In this document: piece by piece, positions 43,509 to 52,775 of the stretch
How positions within the stretch are numbered: the stretch's first letter is position 1
Layout: each line of letters starts with the position of its first letter
From: JAGXTF01 sp044224315
GTDB lineage: Bacteria; Bacteroidota; Bacteroidia; NS11-12g; UBA955
DNA: 64,000 nt
Direction: 5' to 3'
NCBI GenBank assembly: GCA_044224315.1
Contig: JBGAKR010000003.1
Location: 310,001-374,000 of the forward strand
Notes under the pieces: model-generated
Databases searched by the model: none
Seen by the model: the letters and a program-made list of their open reading frames with translations, nothing else
What the model was told of the DNA's origin: nothing
Made by a program: the position numbers and the translations under genes

Positions 43509-45974
43509 TTATTTATTTTTAAATCCCAACAATTTTTCCAGGTCTTTAAGCGATTTTACCGAGGGCGGAAGCTGGTTTACCGCTAAAAACACCAGTGAAT
43601 TATTTTTAATGGCCTTGGCCCTGTAATCGGTCACATTCAGCACAAATACCCGGTTTTTACTGTCTATACAGGCAATATATTGCAGGTGAGATGGATTAAT
43701 GAGCACATTATAATTATCTGCGGCACCGAAAGATTGGTAGCTAAAGGGGCCAGTGTGGGCTACAAAAGCACGCTTTACATCTAATGGGATACCGCCTTCA
43801 TCTGTAAATTTAATTATCAGGTTAAAAGTATCGGGCTGTTGTATCGGATTGGCCCAGGCAAACATACCCAGGCTGCGTATTTTCATTTCCCTCACCACCA
43901 TGCCTTTGGGTTTAGCGGCGGGTTGAAATAAACTGCTGCGAGTGCTTCCCATGGCAGTGTTAACATAGTTATTAGCCCAGTTTTGAAAGGCAGTTTCTTT
44001 CTGTTGTCGGATAGATTTATATTTATTGTATTTGCGCAAAAATTCGGAATGTGCCATTTTAGCCCGTCCCGGATTGTTTTTGAATTTTTCTGCTGGAGTT
44101 TGAATATCCAATCTCCAGTACCCTTCATCGGTGCGCAAATCCATTACAAAGCCATTTCCAACAGGTTCTATCCGTATATCGCTATACACCTGCCCGCGTA
44201 TAAATTGTGCGCTAAAATCGCGTGGATTAAGATTGGTTTTAATTTCGAAAATGTAGTTTTCAAAAGGTTTCAATTCGGGAAAAAGCGAAAAGGTTTTATC
44301 AAAAACCTGAAATTTTACGATACCCGCTTCGGTTTTCTTATCTACGTATTCTTTTTTAAGACCTATAAGACTTTTGCCTCTCTTTAGGGTATAAGCGCCC
44401 ATTGCCGGAACTTTATCTCTGGCTGGTGCTACCCAATAACCCCCGTAATTTTCAAGGCTGGCTTTAAGTGCATTGGGCTCAAGAAGGTAAAAATAACCCT
44501 TGGTCTCAAATCGCCAGGTAAGGTTGGATTTATCGGCTCCAAAGGTTTCAACCGCTGATTTTTTACCGGCCGTAAAATTATAAAAATCAATGGGTACTAT
44601 TTTACTATCGTCAAAATTATAATCGTAGTCATAAAAATTATCCCATTTATTTTTGGCTGTGTTCCAGGCATAAAAATGGCCTGCAGAGTCTGGCTTGTCT
44701 AAAAATACAATTTTAATAAAATATCCGTCGCGCAAGGATAATTTCTCAGTTCCGGCCGATGCAGCAATATCTAAAATACCGCTGGGTGCCAACTGGTAAC
44801 GGCGTGAGGCACTATCGAATTCAAGGCTTTGGCCTTGTGCGAATAGTTTTGATGGCGTATTTAACCATTTGCAACGCAGGGTATAATCGCCCCGGAATAC
44901 CGAATCTTTGCCTCGCAGGCAGCGGGCAGGTACCATTACTGCCACATCCCGTCCGAGATAATACACACGGTTTTCTTCATTGCTGGCATTGAAGGTATAG
45001 GCCATATCCGGAAAACTGCCCAATAAGGCATTTTCTTTAGAGTATTGCTGAAAAACAGGAGGTTTAGGATCGCGCAGTTTTACAAAATCGGCAAAAGAGG
45101 ATATTTCAGTCGAATCGCCATTGGCATATTTAATAGGGGCAAACCTTCCTCCGGGAAATAATATACCCAGGTGATTCATATCCCATGGAAATAATTCTGC
45201 TTCGCTGGCTTTGTAAAAAAAATCAATATTTACCAGTTGATTATTTCGCATGTATTCTATGTTTTTGCGCAACACGGGTAAATTGTCTAAATACTTCTCA
45301 GACATCCAACTGGCGTTATCTATAATAGTAAAACTATTTAAATTTTTGAGGCAATTTATTTCAACAGGAATATCACTAATTTTATCTACACTAATTCCAA
45401 ATTGTTTAAGGTTTTTAAGCTTACAAACCTCATTGATAGCAGCTTTTACTTCCTTGGCTACAAAGGGCGCAACTAGGGTTAATGATTTAATTTTACCCAG
45501 CGCATCGATAAAATAATAGTCATCAGGGGCAATTTCAAAAATTAATGTAAGACTGTTGAGCTGTCCCAGATTGTTATTCATTAAAATTTGATCTTCTTTG
45601 CCATTTTGGAGAAACAATGTAACATTATCCACCCATTCTAATTTCAGCAAATCATCGTCAGAAATCTGGCCGCTGAATTTCATTAATTGCACATCCTGCA
45701 AATCATCCAGCAATTCCAGCACTGCAGCTACTTTGGATATTTCTACGTTGCCATTTACACGCACTCTTTGAACCCCGTAAAATTTTTGCAGGTTTTTCTG
45801 CACATGTTCCAGGTCTTTGGCATCCTTTATTTCAATGGCCAGGGTAATACCGGCCGAAGCCCGCTGCGGACTCACAAAAGTTTGGGCATGGGCAATGTTT
45901 GCAAGGGTAAACAATGCCAGGATGAGTAATCCGTTTCGCAACATGCTACTATATAAACGCAAATTTCCTGCCAT
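43509..45974 (-). CDS. Large secreted protein with leucine-rich-repeat-like N-terminal part
   Basis: A protein of about 820 residues; the ATG at 45974 follows a -7-like GATCTTTG by 8 nt, and a second ATG at 45944 gives a shorter signal peptide (GLLILALFTLANIAHAQ). After the signal, residues about 40-260 contain irregular leucine-rich turns, for example LGQLNSLTLIFEI, LGKIKSLTLVAPF and LKNLKQFGISVDKISDIP. The rest is beta-rich with many Tyr, Lys and Asp, without membrane segments or a sorting domain. I do not recognise the family. Possible roles are surface binding or envelope structure. No operon partner is evident, and both neighbours are separated by about 100 nt. Confidence 0.68.
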   Translation of the reverse strand: MAGNLRLYSSMLRNGLLILALFTLANIAHAQTFVSPQRASAGITLAIEIKDAKDLEHVQKNLQKFYGVQRVRVNGNVEISKVAAVLELLDDLQDVQLMKFSGQISDDDLLKLEWVDNVTLFLQNGKEDQILMNNNLGQLNSLTLIFEIAPDDYYFIDALGKIKSLTLVAPFVAKEVKAAINEVCKLKNLKQFGISVDKISDIPVEINCLKNLNSFTIIDNASWMSEKYLDNLPVLRKNIEYMRNNQLVNIDFFYKASEAELFPWDMNHLGILFPGGRFAPIKYANGDSTEISSFADFVKLRDPKPPVFQQYSKENALLGSFPDMAYTFNASNEENRVYYLGRDVAVMVPARCLRGKDSVFRGDYTLRCKWLNTPSKLFAQGQSLEFDSASRRYQLAPSGILDIAASAGTEKLSLRDGYFIKIVFLDKPDSAGHFYAWNTAKNKWDNFYDYDYNFDDSKIVPIDFYNFTAGKKSAVETFGADKSNLTWRFETKGYFYLLEPNALKASLENYGGYWVAPARDKVPAMGAYTLKRGKSLIGLKKEYVDKKTEAGIVKFQVFDKTFSLFPELKPFENYIFEIKTNLNPRDFSAQFIRGQVYSDIRIEPVGNGFVMDLRTDEGYWRLDIQTPAEKFKNNPGRAKMAHSEFLRKYNKYKSIRQQKETAFQNWANNYVNTAMGSTRSSLFQPAAKPKGMVVREMKIRSLGMFAWANPIQQPDTFNLIIKFTDEGGIPLDVKRAFVAHTGPFSYQSFGAADNYNVLINPSHLQYIACIDSKNRVFVLNVTDYRAKAIKNNSLVFLAVNQLPPSVKSLKDLEKLLGFKNK

Positions 45975-46048
45975 GTATTCTGCAAAGATCAAAATCTATT
46001 GCCTAAATTAGTCCCCAACATTCTGCAGTGTAAGGTTTTTAAGACGAT

Positions 46049-46606
46049 ATGCAATTCGGAGTAGATTCAAATCAAAGGCCCGATTTTATCCGGTATTTTG
46101 TCCTGTCTGCCTGTATTAGTGGCATTAATTATATGTGGATAGCCTGGGATTTGTTTGGCAAAGACGAATTATTAAACCCTTATCAATATTACAAAAATAT
46201 TGTGGTTACAGCCCTGATTTTAACCGGAATCACAGCTATTTTTATAGTTTATTTTGTTAAAACAAATCGCAGACCGGCGGCAATGGGATTGCTCCTCCCC
46301 GCTTTGATTTCAGTATTAATTATTGCCCGATTTGGCCCTGGTATAATAACCGGTAAACCCTATTTTGAACCATTTGAAAAGGCCACTTGGATGCGTCAAA
46401 AATCAGTTTTAATGATGCGCGATTTGGTGCATAAAAAAGCAATGCTTGGTAAAACCCAAACTCAGACAATCTCTGCGCTGGGGAAACCAGATGAGGTGGG
46501 AAACAGAGACCTAATCTGGTATGATGGAAAAGGGATATTTAAACTGGTATTAGCTATGGATAAAATGCATATTTCGAATGCAGAAGTTCAACTTATCGAC
46601 CCCTGA
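46049..46606 (+). CDS. Three-helix membrane protein with BamE-like C-terminal segment
   Basis: A 185-residue protein of unknown role. Three hydrophobic helices span about residues 15-32, 48-68 and 78-95. The C-terminal 55 residues, RDLVHKKAMLGKTQTQTISALGKPDEVGNRDLIWYDGKG, have the spacing of SmpA/BamE-type folds (LGKTxxxVxxxLGxPD), commonly found in small envelope lipoproteins. The two parts together are unusual because BamE-like domains are normally lipid-anchored in the outer membrane. It is convergent to the next gene with a 9-bp gap, so a common hairpin is not possible between them. Confidence 0.62.
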   Translation: MQFGVDSNQRPDFIRYFVLSACISGINYMWIAWDLFGKDELLNPYQYYKNIVVTALILTGITAIFIVYFVKTNRRPAAMGLLLPALISVLIIARFGPGIITGKPYFEPFEKATWMRQKSVLMMRDLVHKKAMLGKTQTQTISALGKPDEVGNRDLIWYDGKGIFKLVLAMDKMHISNAEVQLIDP

Positions 46607-46615
46607 ATTTGATTG

Positions 46616-47071
46616 CTATTTTTTAAATTTGTTAAAAAATCCGCCTACCTTTCCCATCATTCCGAGCAGTCCGCTATCCAGGCCAATAAATTTGAGTACC
46701 CCATTCATATCATTGGTATAGCCGCCTTTTTCAAAGCGATCTTTGAGTCCGTTTAATGCAAATGCCAGGGCTGTTTCTGCCAGTTTATTTTTGCGTTCTG
46801 TATCCCAATCCAAACCGTAATATGTATCGGTAATTTTTTTCAATAATTCCTGGTAATAGGTACTGTTTTTAATTGCATCGGCACCATCCTTAAACATGCT
46901 TTGCATTTCACCTATTTTCCCACTCATTGCCAAGCCCTGTAAGTATTGCATAGCCGCACCTGTTGTGAGATCGAAGTGTGCTTCAGCTTGTCCCTGATCA
47001 AATCCGAATTCGTAACCATGGCGCAAATAAAATTCGCCACTCATTTCTTTTAAATATTCCTGTAACTTCAT
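46616..47071 (-). CDS. Small protein of unknown function, operon partner of the HerA-type ATPase
   Basis: A 151-residue, mainly helical protein without signal peptide. It has a Tyr/Phe-rich N-terminus (EYLKEMSGEFYLRHGYEFGF), a central acidic helical part and an amphipathic Gly/Met/Phe/Lys C-terminus (GLLGMMGKVGGFFNKFKK) that could touch membranes or bind a partner. I do not recognise a family. It starts 16 nt after the stop of the HerA/YjgR-type ATPase on the same strand, so co-expression is likely and a functional link possible. Confidence 0.6.
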   Translation of the reverse strand: MKLQEYLKEMSGEFYLRHGYEFGFDQGQAEAHFDLTTGAAMQYLQGLAMSGKIGEMQSMFKDGADAIKNSTYYQELLKKITDTYYGLDWDTERKNKLAETALAFALNGLKDRFEKGGYTNDMNGVLKFIGLDSGLLGMMGKVGGFFNKFKK

Positions 47072-47087
47072 CTTTTATACTTTTTAA

Positions 47088-48641
47088 TTAAAACCAACTT
47101 GACTTTTTTCTCCGTGTACTACCTATACCCAAAACACCCAATAAACCGCGGGTAAGCTCGCGCACCACGGTACGTCCTACACTGCTGTTTACGGCCTGTT
47201 CTATCACCGATTTCTCTTTTCTTGCGGGTTTATCTTCCTCTTTCTCCTCCTCTTCCTTTCTTTTTTCTTCCTCTTGTTCCTGTTGTTTGGCTTCGAGTTT
47301 TTTAATTAAAATTTCGGAAGCAGATTCACGATCAATGGTTTTGTCGTACTTGCTGTAAATCGACGATGCCGAATTTATCGCATTCATTTCATCGGCCGTA
47401 AGCACATCCATTCTGCTACCAGGTGCGCAACACATGGTATGCACCAGGGGCGATGGGATGCCTTTTTCATTCAGCACCGTAACCAAAGCTTCGCCAATTC
47501 CCAACTGGGTAAGCAAATCATCGGTTTTATAGAATTCGGTTATGGGATAATTTTCAGCCGCTTTTTCAATGTCTTTGCGGTCTTTGGCAGTAAAAGCACG
47601 CAATGCATGTTGCAATTTAAAACCCAATTGGCCTAGCACGGCATCTGGAATATCGGCCGGATTTTGGGTAATAAAAAATATACCTACCCCTTTACTGCGT
47701 ATGAGTTTTACCATAGTTTCAATCTGGTCTAATAAAACTTTTGGGGCATCTCTGAAAATCAAGTGTGCTTCATCAATAAAGATAACCAGTTCAGGCGCGT
47801 CCGGATCACCGCGTTCAGGCATGGTGGCATAAATTTCGGCCATCAGGCAAAGCATAAAAGTAGCAAAAAGACCCGGCTTATCCTGAATATCGGTGAGGCG
47901 TAAAATGTTTACCATGCCGCAGCCTTTATCGTCTAATCGCATCAGGTCTTCTACCTCAAAACTGGGTTCACCAAAAAACTTATCGGCACCCTGTCCTTCA
48001 TTGTTGATGATATTACGTAGAATGGTACCCACACTTTGGGTGCTTACCAATCCGTAATTTTTTTCAATTTCGTCTTTCCCATCCTGGCTGATATACTGCA
48101 GGGCTTTGCGCAGATCGGCAATATCCAGTAAGGGTAATTTATTATCGTCGCAATATTTAAAAAGCAAGCTTATGGTTCCGCTCTGTACATCGTTTAATTC
48201 CAGAATTTTACTGAGTAAAACGGGTCCGAATTCACTTACCGTAGCACGCATGCGGGTGCCGGGTTCGTTGCTGATTGAGAGTAGTTCGGCCGGATTTTGC
48301 AAGGGTGACCAGGGAATGCCGAGCTTGGCATGCCGGTCTTCAATTTTAGGGTTGGAAACACCGGGTTTTGAAATGCCCGACAAATCGCCCTTTATATCCA
48401 TAAGCAACACCGGAACCCCTTTTTGACTCAGTTGTTCGGCAATATGCTGCAAGCTTTTGGTTTTTCCAGTGCCTGTTGCACCAGCTATAAGTCCATGCCG
48501 GTTAAAAGTTTTAAGCGGAGCTTTTACCTGCAAGCCAGCTACATTTTGCCCATCGAGCATAGCGCCTCCCAGTATAATACAATCTCCCGAAAAGGTGTAA
48601 CCTTCCTGTACCTTTTGGGTAAACACGTTTACATCTGCCAT
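47088..48641 (-). CDS. HerA/YjgR-type ATPase (DUF853 family)
   Basis: A 517-residue cytoplasmic ATPase of the FtsK-HerA superfamily. The Walker A loop GATGTGKT is at 54-61, Walker B is LVIFIDEAHLIF, followed by a sensor segment KGVGIFFITQNPADIP and ENYPITEFYKTDDLLTQLGIGEALV. These are typical of E. coli YjgR. Between about 445 and 475 runs a Lys/Glu-rich low-complexity stretch (QEEEKRKEEEEKEEDK), then a basic tail ending TRRKKSSWF. HerA-type enzymes pump or translocate DNA; the role of the YjgR group is not established. A small helical protein follows in the same operon. Confidence 0.87.
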   Translation of the reverse strand: MADVNVFTQKVQEGYTFSGDCIILGGAMLDGQNVAGLQVKAPLKTFNRHGLIAGATGTGKTKSLQHIAEQLSQKGVPVLLMDIKGDLSGISKPGVSNPKIEDRHAKLGIPWSPLQNPAELLSISNEPGTRMRATVSEFGPVLLSKILELNDVQSGTISLLFKYCDDNKLPLLDIADLRKALQYISQDGKDEIEKNYGLVSTQSVGTILRNIINNEGQGADKFFGEPSFEVEDLMRLDDKGCGMVNILRLTDIQDKPGLFATFMLCLMAEIYATMPERGDPDAPELVIFIDEAHLIFRDAPKVLLDQIETMVKLIRSKGVGIFFITQNPADIPDAVLGQLGFKLQHALRAFTAKDRKDIEKAAENYPITEFYKTDDLLTQLGIGEALVTVLNEKGIPSPLVHTMCCAPGSRMDVLTADEMNAINSASSIYSKYDKTIDRESASEILIKKLEAKQQEQEEEKRKEEEEKEEDKPARKEKSVIEQAVNSSVGRTVVRELTRGLLGVLGIGSTRRKKSSWF

Positions 48642-48689
48642 AACAAGGGCGAATATCTTAAAAAAATGTGGTTGTAGGCTTAAAAATCG

Positions 48690-49427
48690 TTATCTGTTAA
48701 AATCTTGCCTTTTAATAGAAACCAACTGATGACTAAATACTTCTTTTTGAGAATCAAAAATCCCTTCTTCCGAAATTTTATCTTCCCTAACCCTGCCACT
48801 GGCATGGATCACAGTATTGTACGATGAAAGAATGCCCACATGGGTAACCCTTTCGTTTTTTTCAAAAAATACCAGGTCATTGGGTTTGCGATCGGCCCAA
48901 CTCACAGCCACACCAGTTTGTTCTTGTTGCCAGGCATCGCGGGGTAAAAAAATCCCCTTCATTTTAGCTACAATTTGGGTAAGGCCCGAGCAATCGATAC
49001 CACAATCACTGCGTCCTCCCCACAAATAGGGTACATAAGCAAAACCACGGGCCAGTTGCCATGCATGCTCCGGCACTCTGGGATCGCGGATGGTGAGATA
49101 AAATTCATGCCCATTGATTATCAGACTATCTGTAGGGGGCAAATTGCTGCCGGCACTTAAATGAATGCGAGAAATTCCGTCGCTGTAAAATGCCGATTGA
49201 CTGGCCAGGATGCGGTTCCAGGGTGCATCTGATAGTGAAATGGGTTCGAGGTAATTTTCTGGAATCCATCCCTCATAACCATCGTAGTCGCATTGCACAT
49301 ACAACCAATCATCACTGCGTTTTAATTCCGAGCACGTTTCTCCGAATAATAGCGATGAAACCATTTCCGAAGTAGAGGTATTTTCGCGGCGTAAGGGCAC
49401 CCAGGTTTGCATGCAACGGTGTTTCAT
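48690..49427 (-). CDS. NlpC/P60 cysteine peptidase with SH3 domain (YkfC-like)
   Basis: Cleaves gamma-D-glutamyl bonds in murein peptides. The ATG at 49427 gives 245 residues: an SH3b-type N-terminus (QTWVPLRRENTSTSEMVSS to PENYLEPI) and the NlpC/P60 domain with Cys146 in GIDCSGLTQ, His196 in THVGIL and His208 in VIHASG. The upstream frame (GTG at 49532) adds a hydrophobic stretch that could look like an export signal, but homologs of this Bacteroidota group begin directly at the SH3 domain, so a cytoplasmic role in recycling of murein peptides is preferred. If the longer start were used the enzyme would be envelope-bound. Confidence 0.85.
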   Translation of the reverse strand: MKHRCMQTWVPLRRENTSTSEMVSSLLFGETCSELKRSDDWLYVQCDYDGYEGWIPENYLEPISLSDAPWNRILASQSAFYSDGISRIHLSAGSNLPPTDSLIINGHEFYLTIRDPRVPEHAWQLARGFAYVPYLWGGRSDCGIDCSGLTQIVAKMKGIFLPRDAWQQEQTGVAVSWADRKPNDLVFFEKNERVTHVGILSSYNTVIHASGRVREDKISEEGIFDSQKEVFSHQLVSIKRQDFNR

Positions 49428-49562
49428 GGAATTGAAATTAAGTGCAAGTAAGTACACAAAAATGAAATAACCCCATTTTATTGCAAACCGCATGAAATTA
49501 AACAACTTAGAAACATTTAGCAGCGGATTCACAATTTTTTAGGTAATTTGCCTGCGTTCTAT

Positions 49563-51440
49563 ATGTCCGCGAAACTAAACCGAAATCTGCTGCTCACTTT
49601 CTTCTCTTTTTTTACTTTTATTCTCCAAGGCCAATCCTTCAATCGCGATTCAACTTTGAATGCAATTCGGCAGATGTCGGACAATGTACAGAAGGCCGAT
49701 GTTTATTACCGGTTTATTGAAAACAACTGGCGTGGAGGCAAGGCTTACTATTTGCCAGAATTGGAAGAATGTATAGAAATCAGTAAAAAGAATAAAAGTG
49801 ATTCATTAACCGGATTGTGTTATTATTTGAAAGGCACAATTCACAGGGTTCTCAACAATCCTAAAGCCTCAGAAGAGAGCTATCTGATAGCCATGGAATA
49901 TGGCGAAAAAATGAAAAACTTTCATTTGGTATCAGATTGCCACATGGCACTGGGCACTTTATTCTGTGTTAAGAAGGATTTTAAAAGGGCTAAACCCCAT
50001 TTAGACCGTGCTTTATCTATTTTAAACAAGCATAAAATAATGGCAGCGTATGCCGAGGTGTACGGACAATACGGGGTTTATTATGGCATGCAGGATATGG
50101 TGGATTCATCGCTGTATTACCAGAAACTTGCATTGGAGTATATACGCAAATACCGGGGATTGGAAGAGTATTCGTTCAATCTGGTTAATTATGGAATTAC
50201 CCTTAAAAAGTTAAAAAAATATAAAGAGGCTTTCGAAGCTTACGATGAAGCGGCCCATATTGCGGATTCGGTTGATGATTACATGTTATTATGCGCCATT
50301 CAGATAAACAAAGCCTGGTGCTATTACGACCAAAAAATGTATGCCAAAGCTATAGAGTACGCTAAAAACGGTTTGAGAGGTGCGCGCGAAATTTCTGAGC
50401 TTGACTTTGAAATAGATGGATTGGATGTGCTTCAAAAATCGCTTTACGGAAATGGCAACTACCAGGAAGCATACGAAACATTAATTAAATATAACAATAT
50501 CAAAGATTCATTGTTTAACCGCGATCGACTGGCGCAGTTAAACGAACTTAATACAAAGTATGAGGTAGATTTAAAAGATGCAAGCATATTGGAGCATCAA
50601 GCCAGTATTAAGCGTCAGCGATTCATTGCCATGGGTATCACCCTGGGTTTACTCATTATTATTCTGCTCATTTGGATCAATTTCCGAATCTCGAAACGGC
50701 ACAATTTGCGTTTGTTGAACTTGAATAATGAAATCGCATTTCAAAAACAGGAACTCGAAAAGCTCAATAATGTAAAATCGGTGCTATTTACAGTGATTTC
50801 GCATGATTTGAGAAGTCCGTTGAATACCCTTAAAACCTTTATCAATAGGATGGCCCAGGGCAAAATTGCCCCTGATAAAATCGATCTTTATATCAGTGAA
50901 ATCAGTAACGATGTAAACGCTACCAGTGGTTTAATCGACAACTTACTCGATTGGGCACAAAGCCAGATGCAGGGTTATAAAACCGATATCCGAGATATTG
51001 ATTTGAAAGACATTATTCAAACTGAACTTGAGAAAAGTCATTTTATCATTGCCCAAAAGAAGATTCAGATTACCCAGGATACCGAGAACATTCCATTGGT
51101 GAAGGCCGATAAAGAGCTTACCTCTATTATTTTCAGAAATATACTTGCCAATGCCATTAAGTTCACTGCAGAAGGAAAATCTATTCACATTGCATTTGAT
51201 AAAGAAAAGAACCGTCTGCTGATAAGAGATACAGGCATAGGAATAGAGCCCGAAATTCTTAAAACTTTACTTTCCAATACCCTAAAAACTACCCGCAAAG
51301 GCACAAACGATGAGAAAGGAAGCGGCATGGGCTTGATGCTGTGCAACACATTTGCCGGATTGATGAAATGCAATTTGGGTGTGCAAAGCGAGGTTGGAAA
51401 AGGAACCGAATTAAGCATACAGTTTCCTGTAACCGCTTAA
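49563..51440 (+). CDS. TPR-containing sensor histidine kinase
   Basis: A 625-residue membrane sensor. A signal-like N-terminus (LLLTFFSFFTFILQGQ) leads into a periplasmic tetratricopeptide domain (about residues 60-330). A membrane helix follows at about 354-376 and a coiled coil (LNLNNEIAFQKQELEKLNN). The kinase core has the phospho-acceptor His414 in VISHDLRSPLN, the N-box NILANAIKFT, G1 RDTGIGIEP and G2 GSGMGLMLC. The ATG at 49563 is used; the frame opens five codons earlier with TTG. It converges on a LytTR response regulator 24 nt away, the likely partner. Confidence 0.9.
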   Translation: MSAKLNRNLLLTFFSFFTFILQGQSFNRDSTLNAIRQMSDNVQKADVYYRFIENNWRGGKAYYLPELEECIEISKKNKSDSLTGLCYYLKGTIHRVLNNPKASEESYLIAMEYGEKMKNFHLVSDCHMALGTLFCVKKDFKRAKPHLDRALSILNKHKIMAAYAEVYGQYGVYYGMQDMVDSSLYYQKLALEYIRKYRGLEEYSFNLVNYGITLKKLKKYKEAFEAYDEAAHIADSVDDYMLLCAIQINKAWCYYDQKMYAKAIEYAKNGLRGAREISELDFEIDGLDVLQKSLYGNGNYQEAYETLIKYNNIKDSLFNRDRLAQLNELNTKYEVDLKDASILEHQASIKRQRFIAMGITLGLLIIILLIWINFRISKRHNLRLLNLNNEIAFQKQELEKLNNVKSVLFTVISHDLRSPLNTLKTFINRMAQGKIAPDKIDLYISEISNDVNATSGLIDNLLDWAQSQMQGYKTDIRDIDLKDIIQTELEKSHFIIAQKKIQITQDTENIPLVKADKELTSIIFRNILANAIKFTAEGKSIHIAFDKEKNRLLIRDTGIGIEPEILKTLLSNTLKTTRKGTNDEKGSGMGLMLCNTFAGLMKCNLGVQSEVGKGTELSIQFPVTA

Positions 51441-51464
51441 TTGAATTAATAACCTGCAGGATTC

Positions 51465-52229
51465 CTAATTATTTTCTGTCTCCTGCCCTTGATTTTTGGG
51501 TGAAACCAGCCTGGAAATAATATGATGGCTCATAAAATCATCCCTGTAGGATTTGCCTATGGGTAATGCATTGCCATTCACAATTACCTCATCAGGGCTA
51601 AAGGATTTAAGGTGGTTTACATTGATAATATAACTGCGATGAATGCGGGAAAACAATGCAGGAGGCAATTGTTCCAGCATATATTTCAACCCCACCAGTG
51701 TTACGTATCTTTTATCTTGCAACAAATGGATACGGGTAAAATTACCCATAGATTCCATAAAGGCAATATCGGCAAATTTAACTTTTACATAGTTGCCCGA
51801 TTCTTTTACGAAAATGTAATCATCCTGCACAGATAGTGAATCTTGAATATTAGAGGCGTTTACTTTTTTTAATTCGTAATACTCTTTTACCCGGTTAAAG
51901 GCTTTGGTAAATCGCTCCAATGTAACAGGTTTGGCAATAAAATCGATCACATTCAATTCAAAAGCATCGATGGCAAACTCGGTATGGCTGCTTATGAGTA
52001 CCACTGCCGGTTGTACCTCCAGTCCGCGTACAAAGTCGAGCCCTGTGCCACCCTCCATCATAATATCAGACAAAATCAAATCTACCGAAAAATTCTGCAA
52101 GTATTCACGGGCTTGAATGATGTTGCTGAATGAGTTTACAAGGTCAATTTCACTAAATTGGCTGCAAATATCAAACAGTTCATCCCTTTCTATACGGCTG
52201 TCTTCCAGTATTATCGTTTTCAATCGCAT
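51465..52229 (-). CDS. LytTR-family response regulator
   Basis: A 254-residue transcription regulator. The receiver domain has the acidic pair ILEDSR, the phospho-acceptor Asp55 in LILSDIMMEGG, the Ser/Thr in LISSHTEFA and the Lys in DFIAKPV. The LytTR DNA-binding domain follows from about residue 140 (DDYIFVKESGNYVKVKFADI, MGNFTRIHLLQDKRYV, RIHRSYIINVNHL). The ATG at 52229 is preferred over 52268 because it starts at the receiver fold and sits 8 nt after a -7-like TATATTCG. The gene converges on the TPR histidine kinase, an arrangement different from the usual tandem kinase-regulator pair. Confidence 0.9.
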   Translation of the reverse strand: MRLKTIILEDSRIERDELFDICSQFSEIDLVNSFSNIIQAREYLQNFSVDLILSDIMMEGGTGLDFVRGLEVQPAVVLISSHTEFAIDAFELNVIDFIAKPVTLERFTKAFNRVKEYYELKKVNASNIQDSLSVQDDYIFVKESGNYVKVKFADIAFMESMGNFTRIHLLQDKRYVTLVGLKYMLEQLPPALFSRIHRSYIINVNHLKSFSPDEVIVNGNALPIGKSYRDDFMSHHIISRLVSPKNQGQETENN

Positions 52230-52237
52230 CTGAGGTT

Positions 52238-52245
52238 CGAATATA
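52238..52245 (-). promoter_or_regulatory. -7-like element directly before the LytTR regulator
   Basis: TATATTCG on the minus strand, one mismatch from TAnnTTTG, ends 8 nt before the ATG at 52229. Supports this start over the ATG at 52268. Confidence 0.3.
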
Positions 52246-52359
52246 CGTTGAAAATAGAAACCCGACATTTTTAAATATTAAAATGGCACTTTTAAATAGT
52301 TGTGTGCCCATTTTATTTCAGGATTGCTAGGTTTGTGAAAATTCCGTTTTCACCTAAAT

Positions 52360-52746
52360 ATGAAGGACCTGCAAGAACTGCCACTTACAAACCCGATAGG
52401 GAATGATAGCCGTAATTCTGAGCTAAGCCCATCAGACCTTTTGGTTGCATCCATACCTCAAAAAGCTGGGGTGATAACTGCCCAAGCCCGTTATTCCCGC
52501 ACGCAAAATTGTATTGAATTCAGTATTCATCAGTCCGAACCATCGGTTTACAGAATAGACTTACTAAATCTGCAAGGCAGAATTTATACATGGACTGAAT
52601 TTGAGGTTAGCCCCGAACATCAGCAGGGCCAGCTGCCGTTAAGCGCAATTGCTATGGAATCCGGAACTTACTTATTTCGCATCAGCGAGGGCAATAAAAC
52701 TCCGTATAAACTTCGTTTGACTTTGCCTGCCAACCTACTCTCCTGA
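52360..52746 (+). CDS. Small protein consisting of a T9SS C-terminal-domain-like fold, no signal peptide
   Basis: A 128-residue protein. Residues about 1-40 are polar and unstructured. Residues 45-125 read like a type A sorting domain: RIDLLNLQGRIYTW, then PLSAIAMESGTYLFRISEGNKTPYKLRLTL, the same strand order and the GxYxxRI-SxG-N pattern as the C-termini of the T9SS cargo proteins in this window. Yet there is no cargo domain and no signal peptide. It could be a relic of a former cargo protein, or a free-standing protein of similar fold. A terminator follows, and the gene looks independently transcribed. Confidence 0.6.
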   Translation: MKDLQELPLTNPIGNDSRNSELSPSDLLVASIPQKAGVITAQARYSRTQNCIEFSIHQSEPSVYRIDLLNLQGRIYTWTEFEVSPEHQQGQLPLSAIAMESGTYLFRISEGNKTPYKLRLTLPANLLS

Positions 52747-52775
52747 CTACTTATTCTACCTGATAGAAAAAGAAT

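Noticed and set aside
47240..47300. Low-complexity repeat as a separate feature
   Set aside because: The purine/pyrimidine-biased stretch encodes a Lys/Glu-rich linker within the HerA-type ATPase and is explained by coding.
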